From Pseudomonadota bacterium (GTDB lineage Bacteria > Pseudomonadota > Gammaproteobacteria > Burkholderiales > SG8-39), in contig JANXRZ010000113.1 in NCBI GenBank assembly GCA_025352885.1, positions 1 to 37,893 of the forward strand: 37,893 bases of DNA, given 5' to 3'. The notes under the pieces are model-generated. The model was not told where the DNA came from. It ran no database searches and was given only the letters and a program-made list of their open reading frames with translations. The position numbers and the translations under genes were made by a program. Shown one piece after another: positions 29,352 through 35,788 of this stretch; within the stretch, counting starts at the first letter, position 1; each line of letters begins with the position of its first letter.

Positions 29352-31120
29352 CCAACGCGAGCCAGCGCGTCTTCGATGATGGAAATTGCCTCCGCCAGCG
29401 CATCGGCCACGCGATTCCGGTCGCGGATCGATTTCGTTTCGAGCATCCAGCGCTCCTCGCCCTCCTGCAGCTTGGCGAGCCGGGCGACGTCATAAAGCGC
29501 CGGGATCATCGTCGTCTGCGGCGTGTAGCCGTATGGGTCATGACCATACTTCCCGATTGCTGAACTCATCAGCGGCACAAGCAAGCGACTGATCCGTTTC
29601 ATGGCCCCGTTAAGCAAGTGCGCCGCGTCTTCGCTGCCCTTGCCCGCCGTGAAGCCATCGCGCACCTTTGCCGTCGCGAGGTCGAGTTTCTCCGCCGCTT
29701 TCCCGAGGTCCCTCGCCCGAATGAGGAGCTGGTCAAGCCCCAGAGAAGGGACGGCGGACTCCAACTCCTGCAGGCGCTTGACGACCTGTGCCGCGACCGG
29801 TGCATAGGTGAAAGGCAGCACGGCTGCTGTACACAATTCCCACAGGTAAGCCGCGTAAACGCGCATATGCGGCTGCATGTACTCCCAATCGAGCTTGTCG
29901 ATCGTGCACTCGATCGAGTGATGCCACCAGCCCCGCGTTGCAAGCGCTGTCGCCTTGAGTTCCATTTCAGTAAAAGCGCCCTCCCCCTGGAACATCGGGA
30001 TCCCCAGGCCGATGAACGATGCGTCGCCGCTTTTTGCTACGCGCTTCCAGGAGATTTCCCGCCCGGGGAGCAATTGCTTCTCTTCAGCCTGGTGGAAAGC
30101 TTTCAGCTCGGCGTTGGAAGTCGTGTGCCAGATGGTCGTGCCGGTACAGGAAGGTTGGTCGATCTGGAGGTAAGCGCACGCGTGGTCGCGCAATTTGTCC
30201 CAAGCATGGTCCGCATACCAGGCCGAGCCTGCCATCGTGCCCGTCTCATGAGCAGTCCAGAAGCCGAACAGTAACCCGCGCCGCAACTTGTCCTCGTGCT
30301 TCTTGAAGACCCTGGCCAGTTCGATCATGCAGGCATTTCCCGCCGCATTGTCGGTCGCGGCCTCCCCCGGCCACGAGTCCTGGTGACCGCCGACCATGAT
30401 GAAATCGCCTGCCTCAGGGCTGTTGGTTGCCGGCAGTTCGCCTATCGTGATCTGGACCGGACGCCACCCGTTTTCCACATGGGTCCGAAACCACACGCGC
30501 ACCAGGCCTTTTTCGCATAGATCTTTAAGCCTGAGACCGGCAACGCGCGCAATCCCGATACAGGGAAGCGTCGCCATTTCGGTATTTAAATTGTCCGGCG
30601 TCGGGTTGCCCCACACCGGCTTCACCGATCCGAAGGGAACAGCTTCGTTCTCCGGCAGCCCCCAATTCATCATCACTGCGCCGACCGCACCCATCTGCCC
30701 GGCGATGCGCTGTTTCTCGTGACGTGCAGGCGAATACGAAAGCTCGGTGAGCACGATCTTGCCGCGCACGTCCTTGCCTTCGTAGTCTTCATGGGTGCCC
30801 GAGCCAACGTAAACGAGTTCCCCAGTCAGGCCTTCGGGCATCGTCTTGAGGCTGTGGCCGAGCGTATTGGCCTGGATCGCCGTTTCAGTTGGCGAAAGCA
30901 TCCGGAGTTCGGCATGCTCGGGAAAACTCACGATGGCCGGCAGCTCGTGGATTTTCACTTCGATCAGGCCGACTTCGAGCAGCGCATCGCGGCTGTACTC
31001 GGCCATCCTGCGGCCGTTCGGCGAGCCGGCCGCCCGGTGAGGAATATTTTTTACGATTTTTTCGACATGCCGGCGAACATTCTTCGCCGAAACTTCTTCG
31101 ATCACTTGTGCCTTTGACAT
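29348..31120 (-). CDS. M28-family metallopeptidase with PA domain
   Basis: A 590-residue di-zinc peptidase-like protein. A PA (protease-associated) domain lies at about 95-215 (YVGSGTHEDYEGKDVRGKIVL). The M28 domain follows, with metal ligands H246 (GGHQDSWPGE), D257 (ATDNAAG), E292, D321 (LQIDQP) and H400/401 (WWHHS). The place of the catalytic-base glutamate, usually the first E of an EE pair, is taken by H291 (TAHETGTMAGS). The C-terminal 150 residues are helical, similar to a dimerisation domain. No signal peptide is seen, so a cytoplasmic aminopeptidase or carboxypeptidase is expected. It is the third gene of a minus-strand set with the Bug protein and the oxidoreductase. Confidence 0.85.
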   Translation of the reverse strand: MSKAQVIEEVSAKNVRRHVEKIVKNIPHRAAGSPNGRRMAEYSRDALLEVGLIEVKIHELPAIVSFPEHAELRMLSPTETAIQANTLGHSLKTMPEGLTGELVYVGSGTHEDYEGKDVRGKIVLTELSYSPARHEKQRIAGQMGAVGAVMMNWGLPENEAVPFGSVKPVWGNPTPDNLNTEMATLPCIGIARVAGLRLKDLCEKGLVRVWFRTHVENGWRPVQITIGELPATNSPEAGDFIMVGGHQDSWPGEAATDNAAGNACMIELARVFKKHEDKLRRGLLFGFWTAHETGTMAGSAWYADHAWDKLRDHACAYLQIDQPSCTGTTIWHTTSNAELKAFHQAEEKQLLPGREISWKRVAKSGDASFIGLGIPMFQGEGAFTEMELKATALATRGWWHHSIECTIDKLDWEYMQPHMRVYAAYLWELCTAAVLPFTYAPVAAQVVKRLQELESAVPSLGLDQLLIRARDLGKAAEKLDLATAKVRDGFTAGKGSEDAAHLLNGAMKRISRLLVPLMSSAIGKYGHDPYGYTPQTTMIPALYDVARLAKLQEGEERWMLETKSIRDRNRVADALAEAISIIEDALARVG

Positions 31121-31149
31121 CGCGTCGCGTTCCTCGCGTGGCTTGCCGT

Positions 31150-32124
31150 TTACTTTCTGGGGAAGGCCGATTCGAGCTTCGGACCGATATTTTTTTCGAA
31201 GTTGCGCATGCTTTCCTTCAATGCCTCGGGACCGGTGAACACGGGCTGGTAAACAAGGCGCCTGGCGACGTCGACGAACTCCGGATCTTTTACCGCCTGC
31301 TCGATCGCCCGTGTGATCTGGCTCGCAATCGCCGGGGGCATGCTCGCGGGTCCCCAGTAATCGAAGCCGAAGACCGGGATGTCGAACATGATCCCGAGTT
31401 CCTTGAAGGTCGGGACCTCGGGCATCTCCGGCATGCGCGTCGGGAAAGCGACCGCGATGCCTTTCGTTTTCCCGGCCCTCACATTCGGATAGACCTCGGA
31501 GGGTTGTGCGACGCGATATTCCACGTGGCCTCCGAGCAGCGCGGTGCCGCTCGGCCCTCCGCCGGCGAAAGGCACGTACGTCACATCTATCCCGGCGCTC
31601 TTTGCCGTTTCCAGCACAATCAGGTTCATCATCCCGCCGGGCGCCGGTCCTCCGGCGCTCAGCTTGCCGGGGTTCTTCTTTGCGTACGCGACAAGCTCGG
31701 CCCAGTTCTTGAAAGGCGCATCGGCGCGCGCTTCAAGCATGCCCCACGGCATCTGGCCCGTCTGGCCGAGGATCGTCATCTGCTCCCAGATCTTGGTGTC
31801 GTAAGTGCCCGAGTAGTAATAACCCAGCAAGGCGACGTTGCCCGCGAGGAGCAAGGTGTGGCCATCCGGAGCCGACTTGATGATCTCGTTCGTCGCAATC
31901 TTGGTCGAGGCGCCTGCCATGTTCTCCACTACGACCGTGCCACCGAGCACTTTTCCCAGAGGTCGTTGCAATGCACGCGCTACGAGGTCATTCGCGCCAC
32001 CGGCCGCGAAAGGCACGATTACGCGGATGGGCTTGCTTGCGAAGGTCTGCGCAACCGCTGTTGTCGCGACACACCAAGATGCCGCAGCTGCGCAGACAAT
32101 TGAAACCAGTTTGCCGATAGACAT
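31150..32124 (-). CDS. Bug-family (tripartite tricarboxylate transporter) solute-binding protein
   Basis: Periplasmic binding protein of 324 residues. The signal peptide spans about 1-28 (hydrophobic VSIVCAAAASWCVATTAVAQ region). The family opening KPIRVIVPFAAGGANDLVAR follows, and GKLGYxxPGxG-like segments appear as GKLSAGGPAPGG and VPTFKELG. Bug proteins capture small carboxylates, amides or aromatics, and are greatly expanded in Burkholderiales. No TctA/TctB membrane genes are nearby, as is usual for orphan Bugs. The open frame runs 55 codons upstream. The ATG at 32122-32124 was chosen because it begins the signal peptide and has a GAGGAAGG ribosome-binding site. Confidence 0.93.
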   Translation of the reverse strand: MSIGKLVSIVCAAAASWCVATTAVAQTFASKPIRVIVPFAAGGANDLVARALQRPLGKVLGGTVVVENMAGASTKIATNEIIKSAPDGHTLLLAGNVALLGYYYSGTYDTKIWEQMTILGQTGQMPWGMLEARADAPFKNWAELVAYAKKNPGKLSAGGPAPGGMMNLIVLETAKSAGIDVTYVPFAGGGPSGTALLGGHVEYRVAQPSEVYPNVRAGKTKGIAVAFPTRMPEMPEVPTFKELGIMFDIPVFGFDYWGPASMPPAIASQITRAIEQAVKDPEFVDVARRLVYQPVFTGPEALKESMRNFEKNIGPKLESAFPRK

Positions 32125-32156
32125 GACCCTTCCTCTCTTTGGATGACCCACGGCCA

Positions 32157-33140
32157 TCATGGAACCAAAACAATCTTGCCGATATGTGCGCCGCTGTCGA
32201 AGTACTCGTGCACGCGTGCAACCTCCGCCAGCGGATGCACCGAATCCACCAGCGGTGCGATCGGCGCCTTTGCGGGCAGCTTCGGCCACACGTTTTCCAG
32301 GAGGCCCCGGGTGATTACCCCTTTCTCTTCGGGGCTGCGGTGCCTAAGCCGGGAGGCAATGATCGTCCCATGCTTCCGGAGCAGCGTGCTCATGTTGATC
32401 GTGGCAAACTTATCCGGCCCCTGGGTAGCGAGATGCACGAGCCGCCCTTCGATCGTAATCGCATCGAGCGAACGCTGCACATAGTCACGGCCGACAATGT
32501 CGAGGATGACGTCGGCACCGCGGCCCTGCGTTTTTTCCAGGACATAGGGGACGAAATCAGCGGTCCTGTAATTGACGGCGCCGATAGCGCCGATTCGCAG
32601 GCAGGCTTCACACTTCGCGTCGCTGCCTGCAGTCGCGATCGCTTTCGCGCCGAACGCCTGCGCCAGCATGATGGCCAATGACCCCAGGCCGCTCGTACCG
32701 CCATGCACGAGCAAGATTTCGCCTTGAGCCAGCCGCGCACGACGAAAAAGATTCTCCCAGAGAGTAAAAGCGTTCTCCGGCAACGTCGCCGCTTCTACAG
32801 CCGTCCACCCATGAGGAATCAGCAGCACTTGCTGCTTTGGGGCAACGGCATATTCGGCGTATCCGCCGCCCGGCAGAAGGGCGCATACCGGGTCCCCGGC
32901 TTTCCATTCGGCAACCAAGGCACCAACCGAGGCGACCGTCCCTGCGACCTCGAGACCAGGGATGTCTGATGCACCCCTGGGTGGAGGGTGCATTCCCAGT
33001 CGCTGCAGGGCGTCGGGCCGGCAGACGCCGCTCGCCTCCACCCGGATCAACACCTCATCGGGGCCGGGTACCGGCACGGGACGGGAAGCCAAGCGGAAGA
33101 TGCCGCCTGGCCCCATGTTTTCAATCTCCACTGCCTTCAT
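32157..33140 (-). CDS. NADPH:quinone oxidoreductase family protein (zinc-independent MDR)
   Basis: Medium-chain dehydrogenase/reductase of 327 residues of the quinone-oxidoreductase (QOR/PIG3) type. The GroES-like N-terminal domain (about 1-120: EVLIRVEASGVCRPDALQRLG, PGLEVAGTVASVG) is followed by the Rossmann domain with the NADPH motif HGGTSGLGSLA (about 144-154) and ILDIVG. Structural-zinc cysteines are absent. It would reduce a quinone or enone; the natural substrate is unknown. It is the first of three minus-strand genes with the Bug protein and M28 peptidase. It is divergent from the deacetylase pair, so the interval 33141-33278 probably holds promoters for both sides. Confidence 0.9.
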   Translation of the reverse strand: MKAVEIENMGPGGIFRLASRPVPVPGPDEVLIRVEASGVCRPDALQRLGMHPPPRGASDIPGLEVAGTVASVGALVAEWKAGDPVCALLPGGGYAEYAVAPKQQVLLIPHGWTAVEAATLPENAFTLWENLFRRARLAQGEILLVHGGTSGLGSLAIMLAQAFGAKAIATAGSDAKCEACLRIGAIGAVNYRTADFVPYVLEKTQGRGADVILDIVGRDYVQRSLDAITIEGRLVHLATQGPDKFATINMSTLLRKHGTIIASRLRHRSPEEKGVITRGLLENVWPKLPAKAPIAPLVDSVHPLAEVARVHEYFDSGAHIGKIVLVP

Positions 33141-33278
33141 TGAGCGGGAAGAACCAAGTACGACTCCTCTGGGAAACCAATCGCCTTCGCGTCAGGCTAG
33201 CTTATGCACTATGGCGCGTGTTGCACGTTTCGCATGGTTGCCGCCCCGGCAAGTCACCACATGGATAGAATCGGGCGC

Positions 33279-34124
33279 ATGAAAACATACACCGGATCGA
33301 ACCAGCGCACGACATTGCCGGCAGAGATCCGCTGCGCGGTGACGCTGGGGGTGGATTTCGATGGCCCGAGCCATGAGGTCGGGCGCGGCATCGCGCCACT
33401 GGGGACGCACTCGTGGGGCCGTTATTCGGCGCGTTGCGGCATCCCGAGGCACATCGAGATGCTGACCCGGCAGGGAGTGCCCTGCACATTTTTCGTTCCG
33501 GGCTACGACGCCGAGTGCCATCCCGATTCCGTGCTCGCGATCCATGCCGCCGGCTTCGAAGTGGCGGCGCATGGCTATCTTCACGAGGCGTGGGACCTCG
33601 GAGTAGAAGAGGAGACAATGCTCCTTCACAAGACCGACCGGATCCTGCGCGATCTCATCGGCCAGCCTGTCCTCGGCTGGCGCTCGCCGTCTGGCCGAAA
33701 GACGGCAAACACCATGCGCGTCCTCAAGTCGATGGGATATGTCTACGACTCGAGCGACAAGGACTATGACCTGCCCTACCGGCTTCGCTTCGGCGCCGGT
33801 GACGACTGCATCCTCGAACTGCCGAACAACACTTACAGCCTCGACGATTTCCCGTTTTACAAATTCAGCTTCACGCCGCCCTCCGAAGTCCTCGACCAGT
33901 GGAAATCGGAATTCGATGCGATCTATGACGCCGAGCGGTTCATGGTCCTGACGGTTCACCCGCGTTCCGGCTGGGGCTCGGGGACACCGGCCCGCACATG
34001 GATCCTCGAACAAATGATCAGCTACATGAAGGGCCATGCCGGCGTGCGGTTCTTTTCGTCGGGTGAATTCGCCCGCTGGTGCATTGACCATCCGGATCAC
34101 CTCGAAGAGATCGACCTTTCATGA
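33279..34124 (+). CDS. Polysaccharide deacetylase family protein (CE4, NodB fold), catalytic copy
   Basis: NodB-type metal-dependent amide hydrolase of 281 residues. The zinc and catalytic residues are visible: D26 and D28 in GVDFDGP, and H98 and H102 in AAHGYLHE. GWRSPSG, YDSS and the late HPRSGWGSG (motif 5 histidine) follow. CTFFVPGYDAE is the family's second strand. It resembles the PgdA-like and PuuE-like (allantoinase-type) subgroup, which acts on small amides or peptidoglycan sugars. There is no signal peptide, so a small cytoplasmic amide substrate is plausible. The start is uncertain: ATG at 33279, 33261 and 33204 are in frame, and none has a strong ribosome-binding site. Its stop overlaps the next gene by four bases. 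Confidence 0.85.
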   Translation: MKTYTGSNQRTTLPAEIRCAVTLGVDFDGPSHEVGRGIAPLGTHSWGRYSARCGIPRHIEMLTRQGVPCTFFVPGYDAECHPDSVLAIHAAGFEVAAHGYLHEAWDLGVEEETMLLHKTDRILRDLIGQPVLGWRSPSGRKTANTMRVLKSMGYVYDSSDKDYDLPYRLRFGAGDDCILELPNNTYSLDDFPFYKFSFTPPSEVLDQWKSEFDAIYDAERFMVLTVHPRSGWGSGTPARTWILEQMISYMKGHAGVRFFSSGEFARWCIDHPDHLEEIDLS

Positions 34125-35002
34125 GCGCATTCACCTGGCCTGCCGGCGTACGATGTGCGGTCTTCGTCTCGCTGAATTTCGACGCGGAATCGCACGATCT
34201 CAAAACGACGACCGAAGACCGGCTGTTCGGTCGCTTCTCCTATGGCCGCTATGGTGTTCGTGCCGGTCTTCCGCGCCTGGTGAAGATGCTCGAGCGGCGC
34301 AGGATCGCGGTGACCGCGTTCACCACCGCCTCCGATGCGATTCGCCATCCGGATGCCATTCGGCTGTTGTGCGACGCCGGCCATGAAATCGCTTCGCGAG
34401 GAATGGACCTCGCGCCATTGGGCTCATTGGTCGGCGCCGAACGCGACACGCTTCTGCGTGCGCGCGACGAGATCGCGAAGGTCTCAGGCGTAGCGCCCAT
34501 TGGTTTTCGCGGGGCAGGCGGCGAGCTCGGCGCGGAAACGCTTAAGCACCTCGCGGAACTGGGCTTCCTGTACGACTCGACTTTCCAGGACGACGACCAT
34601 CCCTACGTGATCGCGCCAACCGCTTCCATGCGGCTGGCCGAACTGCCGACTGTCTCTTCACTAGACGATTCGCTCGTTTTTTCCGCCCGTCACACACACG
34701 CGCGGGTGATGAAGATCTGGCGCGAAGAGTTCGATGCCCTCCATCGGGAAAACTGCCTTGTCCCGATCACCTTGCACCTGCGCGGAGACGTAGGGTCAAC
34801 AAGGGCCGCGCGTATCGCCGCCCTTGAGGAACTCCTTGCCTATATCGACAGCAAGCCCGGCGTGCGTTTCATGACCGGTGCCGAGCTTGCACGAATGACG
34901 CTCGCTTCACCTGCCCCTGCCGAACCTGATCCCCTGGAGCAGCACAAGGCAACCTTAAGCGTCACGCCTTATCGAGGCGACCTGGCCGTGAGGCCTTTGT
35001 GA
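34121..35002 (+). CDS. Polysaccharide deacetylase paralogue lacking the zinc histidines (likely pseudoenzyme)
   Basis: A 293-residue NodB-fold protein clearly homologous to the upstream gene over its whole length (RCAVxxxxNFDAESH, LPRLVKMLERRRI, RAGLP, YDSTFQDDDHP, VRFMTGAELAR). Its active site is altered. N19 replaces the first aspartate of the D-x-D motif (D21 is kept). The HxxxH zinc pair is R93 and L97 (SRGMDLA). The late histidine (ITLHLRG) remains. It therefore probably cannot hold zinc in the normal way and may act as a structural or regulatory partner of the upstream enzyme. ATGA overlap with the upstream gene implies co-translation. The stop overlaps the next short frame as TGATG. 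Confidence 0.85.
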   Translation: MSAFTWPAGVRCAVFVSLNFDAESHDLKTTTEDRLFGRFSYGRYGVRAGLPRLVKMLERRRIAVTAFTTASDAIRHPDAIRLLCDAGHEIASRGMDLAPLGSLVGAERDTLLRARDEIAKVSGVAPIGFRGAGGELGAETLKHLAELGFLYDSTFQDDDHPYVIAPTASMRLAELPTVSSLDDSLVFSARHTHARVMKIWREEFDALHRENCLVPITLHLRGDVGSTRAARIAALEELLAYIDSKPGVRFMTGAELARMTLASPAPAEPDPLEQHKATLSVTPYRGDLAVRPL

Positions 35003-35172
35003 TGCGCATGCGAGGCCGAAAAGTCCTGATCACAGGCGGTGCGTCCGGGATCGGCCTGGCCACCGCCCGACGTTTCATCGCCGAAGGCGCAAGAGTGGCC
35101 CTCCTCGATAGCGAGTCGTCGTTCATGACCGGTTCCGCCCTTGGGCTGGACGGCGGCTCGGTCTTCCACTGA
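35002..35172 (+). pseudogene. Short-chain dehydrogenase remnant with large internal deletion
   Basis: A 56-codon frame. Residues 1-37 are the N-terminus of an SDR: a strand, the NAD(P) motif TGGASGIG (11-18), then LATARRFIAEGARVALLDS. Residues 38-56 (ESSFMTGSALGLDGG plus SVFH) match the C-terminal end of SDR proteins (FxTGxxLxVDGG). The 180-200 residues between, including the YxxxK active site, are missing, and the reading frame is preserved across the join near base 35113. It is coupled to the upstream gene by TGATG and followed two bases later by the exonuclease start. It is either a decayed gene or a retained mini-protein. Confidence 0.85.
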
Positions 35173-35174
35173 GC

Positions 35175-35780
35175 ATGGCAATCGACCAGCCGAGGACCAT
35201 TACACGCGAGGAGATTGCGGACCTTCCCATTCGCCGATACGAAGGCCCGGTCGTGCTCGTCGAGACCTTCGAGGATCGGGAACGGGCCGTTGCCGACATG
35301 ATGCAGGAGAGGGTTGTCGGATTCGACACCGAAACCCGCCCGGCCTTCCAAAAGGGGCAGAGCTATCTGCCGTGCCTCGCGCAGGTTGCTACCGGCCGTG
35401 CGGTCTACCTGTTTCGCCTTGCGCAAGCGGACTTTACCCAGGAACTGACCGCGCTCCTCGAGTCGAGCCATACCGTGAAATCCGGCGTGGCTATTGGCGA
35501 GGACTTGCGCCAGTTGCGGGCGCTCTTTCCTTTCGAGGACAAGCGGATCGTGGATCCGGGGTTCGTTGCGCGCAGGCACGGGTTTTCCCAAAGCGGGTTG
35601 CGCAACCTCGCTGCGCTGTTCCTCGGCATCCGGATTCCCAAAGGCAATCGCACCTCGAACTGGGCGGCGCATCGATTGAACCCGGCCCAGGTCATGTATG
35701 CCGCGACCGACGCGTGGGCGTGCCGGGAAGTGTTCCTGCGGCTCGAAGAAGTCGGCCTGATCGAAAAGGCGCCGCCGTAA
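35175..35780 (+). CDS. DEDDy 3'-5' exonuclease, RNase D / WRN-like
   Basis: A 201-residue single-domain exonuclease. ExoI FDTET gives D51 and E53. ExoII IGEDLRQL gives D110. ExoIII YAATDAWACREVF gives Y175 and D179, so the full DEDDy set is present. It has no HRDC domain, hence is shorter than RNase D and like the stand-alone Rnd-type 3'-5' exonucleases that trim structured RNA or DNA ends. It starts two bases after the SDR remnant and converges on the CHAT gene with eight bases between stops. Confidence 0.88.
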   Translation: MAIDQPRTITREEIADLPIRRYEGPVVLVETFEDRERAVADMMQERVVGFDTETRPAFQKGQSYLPCLAQVATGRAVYLFRLAQADFTQELTALLESSHTVKSGVAIGEDLRQLRALFPFEDKRIVDPGFVARRHGFSQSGLRNLAALFLGIRIPKGNRTSNWAAHRLNPAQVMYAATDAWACREVFLRLEEVGLIEKAPP

Positions 35781-35788
35781 ACGCCCCG

